From the NCBI GenBank assembly GCA_947346365.1, contig CANAAV010000009.1, forward strand, positions 28,610 to 92,609: 64,000 nucleotides of DNA. Reading direction: 5' to 3'. The notes below the pieces were generated by a model. It worked only from the letters and a program-made list of their open reading frames with translations, searched no databases and had not been told where the DNA came from. Source of the DNA: an uncultured Flavonifractor sp. (GTDB lineage: Bacteria; Bacillota; Clostridia; Oscillospirales; Oscillospiraceae). The first letter of the stretch is position 1. Each line of letters starts with the position of its first letter. Shown in pieces: positions 1 to 8,369 of this stretch. The position numbers and the translations under genes were made by a program.

Positions 1-808
1 TGACGCAGGCGCCGTCGGGGAGCGTGCGCACGGCGGCCACCCGGGTATAAAGCCGCATCACCGCTTCCAGGCCAGGGCCGTCCAGCCCCTGGCAGCAGGG
101 ATCCGGGTAGTGCCCGTACAGCGCGACGCCGGGGCGGACCATGTCCAGATGCGTACAGGGAAAGCGCAGCACCGCGGCGCTGTTGGCACAGTGGCGAATG
201 GGAAACGCCACGCCACGCCCCTCCAGTTCCTTCAATAGGTCCAAGAACCGGGTGAACTGTGCCATGGTGTATTCCTCGCTGCCGTCTGCGTCGGCAAAGT
301 GGGTGAAAATTCCCTCCGCTTCCAGGCCGGGCAGGGCGGCGGCCGCGGCAATCTCCCGCGCCGTCTGCGTCAGGTGAGCCTCATCACATAAAAAACCCAG
401 CCGGGACATGCCGGTATCCGCCTTTATGTGGACCTTCAGCCTTCCTCGCCCGTCCACCGCGGCGGAGAGGGCGCGGGCGCCCTCCCAATCCCCCACAGTC
501 TGCGTAACGTCCAGGGCAAGCAGATCCTGGGCGCACCCCGGGGACGTAGCCCCCAAAATCAAAATGGGAAGTCCGATCCCCCCCTGCCGCAGCTCCGCCG
601 CCTCCTCCAGGCAGGCCACCGCCAGATAATCCGCCCCCAGCTCTTCCAGTGCGCGGGCACACGGCAGCGCTCCGTGCCCGTAGGCATTTGCCTTCACAAC
701 CCCCAGGAAACGGCAGCCGTGGGGAAGCAGCGCGCGCAGCGCGCGGTAATTGTGCTCCAAGCTGGGCAGGTCGATCTCTGCCCAAGTGCGTCTGTTCCAA
801 CGTGCCAT
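1..808 (-). CDS. alr: alanine racemase, C-terminus cut by the window edge
   Basis: PLP-dependent interconversion of L- and D-alanine in the cytoplasm, supplying D-Ala for peptidoglycan. Translation from ATG at 808 gives a typical Alr N-terminus with TWAEIDLPSLEHNYRAL followed by the PLP-lysine motif VVKANAYGHG near residue 40, then the TIM-barrel (HIKADTGMSRLGF; FTHFADAD; NSAAVL; VRPGVALYG). About 269 residues are visible; the family is usually 370-390, so the C-terminal beta domain lies outside the window. The start is fixed by AAGGAG eight bases upstream. An overlapping 161-codon reading frame at 384-869 in another frame is a shadow. Confidence 0.93.
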   Translation of the reverse strand, partial: MARWNRRTWAEIDLPSLEHNYRALRALLPHGCRFLGVVKANAYGHGALPCARALEELGADYLAVACLEEAAELRQGGIGLPILILGATSPGCAQDLLALDVTQTVGDWEGARALSAAVDGRGRLKVHIKADTGMSRLGFLCDEAHLTQTAREIAAAAALPGLEAEGIFTHFADADGSEEYTMAQFTRFLDLLKELEGRGVAFPIRHCANSAAVLRFPCTHLDMVRPGVALYGHYPDPCCQGLDGPGLEAVMRLYTRVAAVRTLPDGACV

Positions 809-1028
809 AGGCAACGCTCCTTACCAGCAGGTGATGCCTTATTATACTACGCTCCGGGCGTGCCCACAACCCCCAGGGCAGTATTTCCGCCGGGTCTTTT
901 TACTTCCGCAGACTTTTCAGCGGATTTTAATCCAACGTTCATAAAAAATGAAAGACAACTTCGTCTTTATATGCGTATAATAGCATCAGAAAGCAGGACA
1001 CACATCAAATCTGTAAAGGAGAATTATC

Positions 1029-1427
1029 ATGTGGGAAGATTTGGGTAAAACTTTGGTCAATGTGGCTTACGCCGGCGTAGGCGCGGCGGTGCTGGCCGCT
1101 GAACAGGCCGGCAAGCTGGGGCATGTGCTGGTAAAGCGCGGGGAAGAGGCTGTGGACCAGGCGGGCCGGTACGGCGAGGAGCTCCACCAGAAAGTCCAGG
1201 AGGACATTCAGCGCCGCCGGGATGTGGCTATGGATGAAAAGCTCTCCGCTTTAAACGCCCAGCAGCGGGAGGACCTGCGCCGCCGGCTGGACGAGCTGGA
1301 TGAGATTGAGCGCCAGGCCGCCGAGATGGCTGCCAAAGAAGCGCAAGAGGGTGGACAGCCCGACGGCGCGGAGATCACTGAGATCCACGGCGGACCTCAG
1401 GACAAAGACGGCGGCAGTCCGGATTAA
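1029..1427 (+). CDS. small charged coiled-coil protein, unknown function
   Basis: A 132-aa protein I do not recognise by name. A short Ala/Gly-rich N-terminal part (about residues 9-30, possibly membrane associating or amphipathic) is followed by a long highly charged helix rich in E, R, K and Q from about 35 to 110, likely coiled coil, and an acidic Gly/Asp tail. The ribosome binding site AAAGGAG sits seven bases before the ATG. It is monocistronic, followed by a strong bidirectional terminator and convergent with the hydratase gene. The appearance recalls phasin-like or stress-related small helical proteins, but nothing in the sequence proves a role. Confidence 0.8.
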   Translation: MWEDLGKTLVNVAYAGVGAAVLAAEQAGKLGHVLVKRGEEAVDQAGRYGEELHQKVQEDIQRRRDVAMDEKLSALNAQQREDLRRRLDELDEIERQAAEMAAKEAQEGGQPDGAEITEIHGGPQDKDGGSPD

Positions 1428-1466
1428 GCCTTTTTAAGCGAGAGCCGGGGCGGCATGGAAGAAAAA

Positions 1467-1497
1467 GGGGCGGAGCACTGTGCTCCGCCCCTTTTTT
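1467..1497. terminator. bidirectional Rho-independent terminator
   Basis: Eleven-base perfect stem GGGGCGGAGCA / TGCTCCGCCCC with a three-base loop, flanked by an A run on the left and six Ts on the right, between two convergent genes. It can serve both strands. Confidence 0.9.
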
Positions 1498-1558
1498 GAC
1501 AGTCAGTTTTTTGTAGCATTATCCCCGCTGTTTACCATGAACGGCGTCGTTTTAATGA

Positions 1559-3808
1559 CTATTTCGCGTAGTAGTTAATCAGGCATCCCGCTAGAATAAT
1601 GTCCCGCTCTTCCCGGGTCAGGCCTGGCAGGGACAGGACGACTGGAACCGTGCCGCCGGCTGGACGGAGAACGGTAGCCTCGAGCCGCTCCCCCTCCCCT
1701 TCTAACAGGGACCGCACGCCGGGCAGAAATACCCGGTCGCCGGGCTGCAGGTTCAGCGCCTCCAGGTCTTCCGCCTCGAAGGGGAGCATACCCCAGTTGA
1801 CTACATTGGACCGGTAGCGCTTGGTGGCGTAAGCCCCGGCGATGTTGGCACAGCCGCCCAATACCCGCTGGCAGGACGCGGCCTGCTCCCGTGCGGAGCC
1901 GTCGCCGGGCTTGAGGGCCATTACCAGGCTCCCCAGACCGGTGCGGGCAGGGTCGCGGCCCTCTAACGCCTCCGCCACTCTGGGGTCAGAGGGATTGGCG
2001 CGCCGCAGGCGCTCCACCTCCTGGATCGCCTTGGCCCGGGGGACATACTGGGGGTCCTTGCGGGACAGGGCAAATTCCGAGAGCTTGAGGGGATTGGAGC
2101 GGTAGGAGGAGGTTTCTCCGGAGGGAATCAGCTCGTCGGTGGTAGTCACCGAGTCGTAGATGGCGGCGCATACCGTCAGCAGCAGGTCCTCCGGCAGGGG
2201 CACCTGCTCCGGCCAGTCGGCAATGTTGGGACCAAAGACCAGCTCCTGACTGGGGTCGGCTCTGCCCACGCCAAAATAGACCCGCGCCCGGTAAGGGCTC
2301 TCGTCATACTGGAACGGCTCCACCGCCGGGTCGGCCGGAGGATTGGGCAGCTCGTCCGCACCGGTGAGCGCTCCCCCGTTGCGGGCGGTAGCGGCAATGC
2401 TGCGGGCGTCCATCAGGGCCACGTAAGATATCTGCGCATCGGAGGGCTTGGAGCCCTCCCGATTGGGGAAATTCCGAGTGGAATGGCGGATGGAGAAGCC
2501 GCCGTTGGCGGGTACGTCTCCCGCCCCGAAGCAGGGCCCGCAGAAGCAGGAGCGCACCGAAGCCCCCGCCGCCATGAGGGAGGCGATATAGCCCCAGCGG
2601 GTAAGCTCCAGGTTCACCGGCTGGCTGGTGGGATAGACCGACAGCCAGAATCCGCCGGAGCCGGTGCTGCCCCCCTCCAAGATCTGGGCTGCCCGCACAA
2701 TATTTTGGTAGGTGCCGCCGGAACACCCGGCAATCACTCCCTGATCCACCATAAAGCTGCCGTTTGCAATTTTCCTGCGCAGAGAAGCCGGGGGCGTTTT
2801 CAGCCCCAGCTGGCGCAGGGTGTCCTGGTCTACCTGGTGGAGGAGATCGTCCATGTTGGCCTTAAACTCCCGGATAGTGTAAGCGTTGGAGGGGTGGAAG
2901 GGCAGGGCGATCATGGGCTCAATCTGGTCCAGGGCCACCTCGACCAGAGCGTCGTAATAGGCGCCCTGGGCCGGCTGCTGAAGCCTGTACTGCTCCCCCC
3001 GGCCCAGGAGGGTCAGGTGGTCGCGCAGGGCATCGTCCGTGGCCCAGACAGAGGAGAGACAGGTGGTCTCGGTAGTCATCACGTCAATGCCGCTGCGGTA
3101 GTCCATGGACAGGCTGGCCACGCCGGGACCGAAGAACTCCATGACGGCGTTCTTTACCGCCCCGGATTGGAAGGTAGCCTTCACCAGCGCCAGGGCCACG
3201 TCCTGAGGACCCACACCGGGCCGGGGCGCGCCGGTGAGGTAAACCGCCACAACCGGAGGATAGGCGATATCATAGGTTTTGCGCAGCAGCTGCCGGGCCA
3301 GCTCGGGCCCGCCCTCGCCGATGGCCATACAGCCATAAGCGCCGTAGCGGGTATGGGAATCGGAGCCCAGAATCATCCTGCCGGGGGCGGCGTAGCGCTC
3401 GCGCATGTAGGAGTGGATGACGCTCTGATGGGCCGGAACGAACTCGCCGCCATACTTTTTGGCGGCGGACAGGCCAAATATGTGGTCGTCCTCATTGATG
3501 GTTCCACCCACCGCGCACAGGGAATTGTGGCAGTTGGTGAGCACGTAGGGCAGAGGGAATTCCTCCATGCCGGAAGCGCGGGCGGTCTGGATAATACCTA
3601 CATAGGTGATGTCGTGAGAGGCCATAGCGTCAAAGCGGATAGACAGGCGGTCCATGCTGCCGTTTGTATTGTGGGCCGAGAGGATACCATAGGCCATGGT
3701 GCCCTGCCGGGCCTGTTCCGGGGCGGGCAGGCCTTTGGCAGCTCCGGCCTGCCGGGGGAAAAAGGCGCCGTTTTGATAGTAGACGCCCTGGCGGGTAATC
3801 TTTAGCAT
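1559..3808 (-). CDS. aconitase-family hydratase, YbhJ-like
   Basis: A 749-aa member of the aconitase superfamily that resembles the uncharacterised E. coli hydratase YbhJ (about 750 aa) more than AcnA/AcnB. The three cluster-ligand cysteines of a [4Fe-4S] aconitase are plausible in VIAGCSGGTYQN and CFCGPCFGAGD; other family motifs are ILGSDSHTRYGAYG and the swivel-domain segment near the C-terminus (GGCANIAGAYATKRYRSNVVNWG). It is probably a cytoplasmic dehydratase/isomerase of a hydroxy-acid; the substrate cannot be read from sequence. ATG at 3808 is preceded by GGAGGT. It is a single gene, with no isocitrate dehydrogenase or other TCA gene beside it. Confidence 0.85.
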   Translation of the reverse strand: MLKITRQGVYYQNGAFFPRQAGAAKGLPAPEQARQGTMAYGILSAHNTNGSMDRLSIRFDAMASHDITYVGIIQTARASGMEEFPLPYVLTNCHNSLCAVGGTINEDDHIFGLSAAKKYGGEFVPAHQSVIHSYMRERYAAPGRMILGSDSHTRYGAYGCMAIGEGGPELARQLLRKTYDIAYPPVVAVYLTGAPRPGVGPQDVALALVKATFQSGAVKNAVMEFFGPGVASLSMDYRSGIDVMTTETTCLSSVWATDDALRDHLTLLGRGEQYRLQQPAQGAYYDALVEVALDQIEPMIALPFHPSNAYTIREFKANMDDLLHQVDQDTLRQLGLKTPPASLRRKIANGSFMVDQGVIAGCSGGTYQNIVRAAQILEGGSTGSGGFWLSVYPTSQPVNLELTRWGYIASLMAAGASVRSCFCGPCFGAGDVPANGGFSIRHSTRNFPNREGSKPSDAQISYVALMDARSIAATARNGGALTGADELPNPPADPAVEPFQYDESPYRARVYFGVGRADPSQELVFGPNIADWPEQVPLPEDLLLTVCAAIYDSVTTTDELIPSGETSSYRSNPLKLSEFALSRKDPQYVPRAKAIQEVERLRRANPSDPRVAEALEGRDPARTGLGSLVMALKPGDGSAREQAASCQRVLGGCANIAGAYATKRYRSNVVNWGMLPFEAEDLEALNLQPGDRVFLPGVRSLLEGEGERLEATVLRPAGGTVPVVLSLPGLTREERDIILAGCLINYYAK

Positions 3809-3969
3809 AAAAATACCTCCGATGGGATGTTGGGATAGGCCTTTAGTATATCAAATTCTGCATGTAAACGCAATAGAACCTGCAAAATTGCCGCCGCTCC
3901 CCGCGAAACGGCAGCGGACGCCCCCAAGTGGGCGGGAAAAGAATTTCGCGGTATATTTGCCGGAATATC

Positions 3970-3998
3970 TTGTGAAACCCTCTGCGCGGCAGTATAAT
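3970..3998 (+). promoter_or_regulatory. SigA-type promoter of the Nudix gene
   Basis: TTGTGA (3970-3975), 17-base spacer, TATAAT (3993-3998). The predicted transcript starts near 4005, leaving about 57 bases of leader before the chosen ATG at 4062. This supports that start over longer upstream readings of the same frame. Confidence 0.7.
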
Positions 3999-4061
3999 AG
4001 CCGCAAAACATCTATACAGGCGTTTGCTGCGCCGATTCTATTTTTTGCGGAGGGAAGGCGG

Positions 4062-4691
4062 ATGAATTCAATCAATCAAAACCGGCAATGGCTGGAGTGG
4101 GCCGTGGAGCTGCAAAGTCTGGCGCAGGCGGGGCTCACCTACGGCAGGGACGCTTTTGACAAAGAGCGCTATGCGCGCATCCGGGACATCGCGGCGGAGA
4201 TGGCGGCCCATATGTCGCAGCTTCCCCTTGACAAGGTGAAGGACCTATTTTGCAATGAGAGCGGATACCAGACGCCCAAGCTGGACACCCGGGCCGCCAT
4301 CTTTGAAGGGGGAAAGATCCTGCTGGTTCAGGAGAAGGACGGAAGGTGGTCCCTTCCGGGCGGCTGGTGCGATGTGAACATGTCCGTGGGCGAAAACACG
4401 GTAAAGGAGGTGCGGGAGGAGGCCGGTTTGGACGTAACGGCAGACCGAATCGTCGCCATCCAGGACCGGGCCAAGCACAACCTTCCCCCCTATGCCTACG
4501 GCGTGTGCAAAATTTTCGTCCAGTGCAGCGTCACCGGCGGAGCCTTTCAGGAAAATATTGAGACGATTCAGTCCCGCTATTTCCCCGAAGACGGCCTGCC
4601 GGAACTGGCCTTGGAGAAAAACACCGAGGAGCAAATCAAGATGTGTTTTGAAGCCCGCCGCGCAAAACAGTGGGATACTCTGTTTGAATAG
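4062..4691 (+). CDS. Nudix hydrolase with N-terminal Nudix_N_2-type domain
   Basis: A 209-aa cytoplasmic pyrophosphohydrolase. An N-terminal helical region (about 1-65, LEWAVELQSLAQAGLTYGRDAFDKERY) of the kind found in CDP-choline/ADP-ribose-type Nudix enzymes precedes the Nudix fold. The Nudix box GGWCDVNMSVGENTVKEV followed by REEAGL keeps the metal-binding EE pair but has Met in place of the first Glu and Lys in place of the usual Arg, as in some CDP-choline pyrophosphatases; that substrate is a family-based guess. The frame is open upstream to 3822, but the promoter and the GGAGGGAAGG-like ribosome site favour ATG 4062. It converges on rodA with 17 bases between the two stops. Confidence 0.85.
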   Translation: MNSINQNRQWLEWAVELQSLAQAGLTYGRDAFDKERYARIRDIAAEMAAHMSQLPLDKVKDLFCNESGYQTPKLDTRAAIFEGGKILLVQEKDGRWSLPGGWCDVNMSVGENTVKEVREEAGLDVTADRIVAIQDRAKHNLPPYAYGVCKIFVQCSVTGGAFQENIETIQSRYFPEDGLPELALEKNTEEQIKMCFEARRAKQWDTLFE

Positions 4692-4708
4692 CTCCGTCCT
4701 CCAGCCCG

Positions 4709-5893
4709 CTACAGCTGGCTGCGGTCCCTCAGCCAGCTGGGCAGGGAACGCATCTTGATATTGGAGACAATACCCATGGCGGCATACATGGTGATGATAG
4801 AGGAACCCCCGGCGCTGACAAAGGGAAGGGTCAGTCCTACCACCGGGAACACATATAGGCACATGCCCACATTCACCCCCACCTGGGCCAGCAGCATTCC
4901 GGCATAGCCCATAGCGATCAGGGCGCTCTGCGGAGAACAGGCCCGCCGGGCCACCCACACACACCGCAGGATGATGCACGCCAGCAGCAGCAGCAGCAAC
5001 GTGCACCCCACTAGGCCGAATTCTTCGCCGCATACGGCAAAGATCTCGTCGGTGTACCGGGCGGGCAGGCTGGTTCTAAACTGGCTCTGGGTCTGCACGC
5101 CCTTGCACCAGCCCTGCCCAAACAGCCCGCCGCTGCCGATGGCCAGGATGCTGCGGGTCTGCTGCCAGCCCATGTCCTGGGTCTGGTCATAGATCGTGTC
5201 TGGGTTGCCGGTGATATGGTCGATCACCACCGTAATCCGCCGGGCAAAGTACATGTCGGAAATACGGGGCCAGACAAGGACCACCCCAACAACGCACGCG
5301 GCCAGCCCCAGCGCAAACCAGCGCTTTTTTACACCGCCGGCCCAGGCCATGACCACAAAGATCAGCAGGTATGTCAGCCCCATGCCGAAATCCCCCGACG
5401 CCCAGGTCAGCAGGGCGAACATAAACAGGGTGTGCCCGCCCAGCTGCACCACCGACGCGGGGCGGCTGATGCCCTTTTCCTGAAGCTTGGCCATCTGCCA
5501 GGCCAGCAGCAGCACAAAGGAGAGCTTGACAATCTCGCCGGGCTGAAGGTTGACAGGAAAGCCGGGAATACGAATCCAGCTGTCGTTTCCTGTGTCGCTC
5601 TCCACCCGCAAGGGGGTGCGCACCAGCAGGTTGAAGCCCACGTTGAACACCAGCAGCAGCTTCCAGGATTTTTCTGTAAACAGCTCAATGTCTACCGAAG
5701 ATAAAAAGATATAGATCACAACCCCCAGCGCAATGGCGGCGCACTGGACGAGCAGGTTGCGGTTGGAGTCGAGATAGCGGGTGGCGCTGTAGATCAAAAC
5801 CAGGCCAAACCCGCTGGCCGTCAAACACAGGCCGAGCAGCAGCAGGTCTCCTTTGCGGAAAAACGCGCGGATAGAATCAGAGATCCAGGACAA
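4709..5893 (-). CDS. rodA: SEDS-family peptidoglycan glycosyltransferase, RodA-like
   Basis: A 394-aa polytopic membrane protein with about ten transmembrane segments that polymerises lipid II into glycan strands, normally with a class B penicillin-binding protein. SEDS signatures are TDEIFAVCGEEFG (holding the conserved catalytic Asp), the GWQQTRSILAIGSGGLFGQG loop and NVGMCLYVFPVVGLTLPF then GGSS near the C-terminus; the NVGM...PVVGLTLPF pattern fits RodA better than FtsW. The start codon is TTG at 5893 behind a GGAGAGGGGGG purine tract. No PBP gene is adjacent. SpoVE or a second sporulation SEDS paralogue remains possible. Confidence 0.87.
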   Translation of the reverse strand: MSWISDSIRAFFRKGDLLLLGLCLTASGFGLVLIYSATRYLDSNRNLLVQCAAIALGVVIYIFLSSVDIELFTEKSWKLLLVFNVGFNLLVRTPLRVESDTGNDSWIRIPGFPVNLQPGEIVKLSFVLLLAWQMAKLQEKGISRPASVVQLGGHTLFMFALLTWASGDFGMGLTYLLIFVVMAWAGGVKKRWFALGLAACVVGVVLVWPRISDMYFARRITVVIDHITGNPDTIYDQTQDMGWQQTRSILAIGSGGLFGQGWCKGVQTQSQFRTSLPARYTDEIFAVCGEEFGLVGCTLLLLLLACIILRCVWVARRACSPQSALIAMGYAGMLLAQVGVNVGMCLYVFPVVGLTLPFVSAGGSSIITMYAAMGIVSNIKMRSLPSWLRDRSQL

Positions 5894-5941
5894 CGCCCGC
5901 CCCCCTCTCCTTCGTTTTCAGGCTTTAGTGTATCATCTTTT

Positions 5942-5970
5942 TTGCATTTGGTAAACAGGTGTGGTATGAT
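5942..5970 (+). promoter_or_regulatory. SigA-type promoter of the tsaE-tsaB-upp operon
   Basis: TTGCAT (5942-5947), 17 bases, TATGAT (5965-5970), about 40 bases before the tsaE start. Confidence 0.6.
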
Positions 5971-6012
5971 ATTTTAGGTAATTTTCACTTTTACTTTTGT
6001 CCGAGGTGTTTT

Positions 6013-6441
6013 ATGGAATATATTTCTGATTCTCCCCAGCAGACGCAGGAGCTGGGGGCCGCTCTGGCGGAGAAGCTGGAGGCGGGGGCCGTCGTCGCCT
6101 TCACCGGGGATTTGGGGGCGGGGAAGACCGCCTTTACCCGCGGTCTGGCCCAGGGTCTGGGTATTTCGGAGCGCGTGACCAGCCCCACATTTACCATCGT
6201 CAATGAGTACGGGGGGGGCCGCCTGCCACTGTTTCACTTTGATATGTACCGCCTGTCCTCTTCTGAAGAGCTGTTTGACATTGGCTGGGAGGACTATCTG
6301 GACCGGGGCGGAGTGTGCGTGGTGGAGTGGAGCGAGAACATTGCCGACGCGCTGGAGGAGGACGCCGTGCGCGTGGACATCCGCCGGGGGGCCCACGACG
6401 GGCAGCGGATCATTACCGTGACAGGAGGCGCGCAGAAATGA
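6013..6441 (+). CDS. tsaE: tRNA t6A biosynthesis ATPase TsaE
   Basis: A 142-aa P-loop protein that, with TsaB and TsaD, makes the N6-threonylcarbamoyl adenosine at position 37 of ANN-decoding tRNAs. The Walker A motif GDLGAGKT is at residues 32-39, and family motifs TSPTFTIVNEY, FHFDMYRL and VVEWSENI follow. The start at 6013 gives the standard family length; the longer frame from 5959 would overlap the promoter. Its stop overlaps the tsaB start (ATGA), indicating translational coupling. Confidence 0.95.
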   Translation: MEYISDSPQQTQELGAALAEKLEAGAVVAFTGDLGAGKTAFTRGLAQGLGISERVTSPTFTIVNEYGGGRLPLFHFDMYRLSSSEELFDIGWEDYLDRGGVCVVEWSENIADALEEDAVRVDIRRGAHDGQRIITVTGGAQK

Positions 6442-7145
6442 ACATATTGGCGCTGGAATCCTCCGCCGCGGCCTGCTCCGCGGCGGTGTGCAGGGACGAG
6501 GTTCTGCTGGCCCAGTTTTTTCAAAACAGCGGCCTGACCCACTCCCACACGCTGATGCCTATGGCACAGGGCCTGCTGTCCGGCTCGGGGCACACCCTGG
6601 ACGAGATGGACGTCATCGCCGTAGCCGCAGGACCGGGGTCTTTTACGGGGCTGCGCATCGGCGCCGCAGCAGCTAAGGGCCTGGCCTGGGCGGCGGACAA
6701 GCCTTGCGCCGCCTGCTCCACGTTGGAATCCATGGCTTGGCCCCTGGCCCACACGGGGATGGAGCTGTGCGCCGTTATGGACGCACGCCGGGGCCAGGTC
6801 TATAACGCCCGTTTTCTCGGCCGCGGGGACACGCTGTACCGGCTGTGCCCAGACCGGGCCATTTCGCTCTCGGAGCTGGGTCAAGAGCTGAAAAACGGCG
6901 GCAAACCGCAAATTTTAGTTGGAGACGGCGCGGCTTTGTGCTATAATAGCCTCAGGGATTGGGGGCTGGACCTGCGCTTAGCGCCCCCCCACCTGCTTTT
7001 CCAGAGCGCGTGGGGCGTGGCGCGGTGTGCCCTGGAGCTGGCCAAGGCCGGACGGCTCACCGACGCGGGCCGTCTTGCGCCCGACTACCATCGGCTCTCC
7101 CAGGCGGAGCGGGAGCGGCTGGAAAAAGAACGTAAAGGGGAATGA
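6438..7145 (+). CDS. tsaB: tRNA t6A biosynthesis protein TsaB
   Basis: A 235-aa ASKHA-fold scaffold partner of TsaD, inactive as a protease. Typical segments are [16 protein letters not shown] at the N-terminus, SHTLMPM, and [21 protein letters not shown] around residues 65-85, followed by a shorter variable C-terminal half. The start overlaps the tsaE stop by four bases and has AGGAGGCG upstream. The usual third neighbour rimI and the tsaD gene are not here; instead upp follows four bases after the tsaB stop. Confidence 0.93.
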   Translation: MNILALESSAAACSAAVCRDEVLLAQFFQNSGLTHSHTLMPMAQGLLSGSGHTLDEMDVIAVAAGPGSFTGLRIGAAAAKGLAWAADKPCAACSTLESMAWPLAHTGMELCAVMDARRGQVYNARFLGRGDTLYRLCPDRAISLSELGQELKNGGKPQILVGDGAALCYNSLRDWGLDLRLAPPHLLFQSAWGVARCALELAKAGRLTDAGRLAPDYHRLSQAERERLEKERKGE

Positions 7146-7149
7146 CGCC

Positions 7150-7785
7150 ATGAATATGGAAAACGTACACATTTTAGACCATCCGCTTCTCCAGCATAAA
7201 CTGGCCATCCTCCGGGACCAGAACACCGGCGTTAAGGATTTCCGCCAGGTGGTCTCCGAGATTGCCACTCTCATGTGCTATGAGGCCACCCGGGATCTCC
7301 CCCTGGAGGAGGTGGAAATTACCACCCCTATCACCACCGCCAAATTTAAGAGCCTGACCGGGAAAAAGCTGGCCATCGTGCCCGTGCTGCGGGCAGGTTT
7401 GGGCATGGTAGACGGGATTCTCACCCTGATTCCCTCGGTAAAAGTGGGGCACATCGGCCTGTACCGGGACCCGGACACCTTGGAGCCGGTGGAGTACTAC
7501 TGTAAGATGCCCAGCGACATTGCCGAGCGGGACGTCATCATCCTCGACCCCATGCTGGCCACCGGCGGCTCCGCCTCCGCCGCCATTCAATTTATGAAAA
7601 ACTACGAAGTCAAGCATATTAAGCTGATGAACATCATCGCCGCCCCCGAGGGAATCGAGCGCGTGCAGCGGGACCATCCGGACGTGGATATTTACTGCGC
7701 CGCATTGGACCAGGGGCTCAACGAGCACGGCTATATCGTCCCCGGTTTGGGCGATGCAGGGGACCGCATTTTCGGCACAAAATAG
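7150..7785 (+). CDS. upp: uracil phosphoribosyltransferase
   Basis: A 211-aa pyrimidine salvage enzyme converting uracil and PRPP to UMP and pyrophosphate. The PRPP-binding signature [13 protein letters not shown] is near residues 130-142, with the flexible-loop region [13 protein letters not shown] and the uracil-binding C-terminal segment [23 protein letters not shown]. It is full length for the family. It is the last gene of the tsaE-tsaB-upp unit and ends at a strong terminator; salvage of uracil has no evident functional link to t6A. Confidence 0.97.
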   Translation: MNMENVHILDHPLLQHKLAILRDQNTGVKDFRQVVSEIATLMCYEATRDLPLEEVEITTPITTAKFKSLTGKKLAIVPVLRAGLGMVDGILTLIPSVKVGHIGLYRDPDTLEPVEYYCKMPSDIAERDVIILDPMLATGGSASAAIQFMKNYEVKHIKLMNIIAAPEGIERVQRDHPDVDIYCAALDQGLNEHGYIVPGLGDAGDRIFGTK

Positions 7786-7802
7786 GAGAACAATCTAAGG
7801 AA

Positions 7803-7835
7803 GGGCCGCCGGATATCCGGCGGCCCTCCATTTTT
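7803..7835 (+). terminator. Rho-independent terminator after upp
   Basis: Perfect ten-base stem GGGCCGCCGG / CCGGCGGCCC with ATAT loop, followed by TCCATTTTT. Confidence 0.88.
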
Positions 7836-7854
7836 ATAGGCGTCCGATCTGTGC

Positions 7855-8355
7855 TCAGTTCTCCTTTGGCATAATCCAGAATTTCATGGCGGGGTAGCTG
7901 ATGACCACCTGCATGATGATGTTGACAATGTTGGCCAGAGTTGGCGCAAGGCCCTGGGGAATGCCGATGTTCACGAACAGCGCCTGGCTGTACGCCGGCA
8001 GGGCCGCCGAAAGGACCACCAAAACTACCGCCAAAAGGATATACTTGGGCACCGCCTTGGCAAACTGGGCATTGGATTTAAACACCCAGTTTTTCTGCAC
8101 GAAAAAGTTCACCGTCTGAGCTGCCGCCGTAGCCACCAGGAAACTCAGAAAGCCGCAGAGCATCAGGCTCTCAGCCGTGGTGTAATTAAAGATAAAAAAT
8201 TGGAAGGGCTGACCGCTGAAGGCTTTAAAGATAAAGCCGGTACAAATCCACATGACTACAAAATTGGTAATAGTAGCCACGTTGGAGAGAATGTTAAAAA
8301 GAATAAACTCCCAGATATTCGGGTGATCGTCAATCCACTGTTTCACTGCGCCCAT
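7855..8355 (-). CDS. GtrA-family four-helix membrane protein
   Basis: A 166-aa membrane protein with four predicted transmembrane helices, in the GtrA/DPMS family, whose members help move lipid-linked sugars (for example undecaprenyl-phosphate glucose) across the membrane or support glycosyltransferases. Visible features are FILFNILSNVATITNFVVMW, FLSFLVATAAAQTVNFFVQKNWVFKS (typical NF..N..WVF motif) and a last helix ending in a PAMKFWIMPKEN tail. The start at 8355 has AAGGAGGT eight bases upstream; the open frame above it lies inside the GH3 gene. Third gene of a GH3-GH3-GtrA operon, 14 bases after the preceding stop. Confidence 0.85.
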   Translation of the reverse strand: MGAVKQWIDDHPNIWEFILFNILSNVATITNFVVMWICTGFIFKAFSGQPFQFFIFNYTTAESLMLCGFLSFLVATAAAQTVNFFVQKNWVFKSNAQFAKAVPKYILLAVVLVVLSAALPAYSQALFVNIGIPQGLAPTLANIVNIIMQVVISYPAMKFWIMPKEN

Positions 8356-8369
8356 GAAAATAACCTCCT

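Noticed and set aside
2483-3805. 440-codon plus-strand frame opposite the aconitase-family gene
   Set aside because: Antisense shadow; no domain, no start signal, while the minus strand has the Fe-S Cys motifs.
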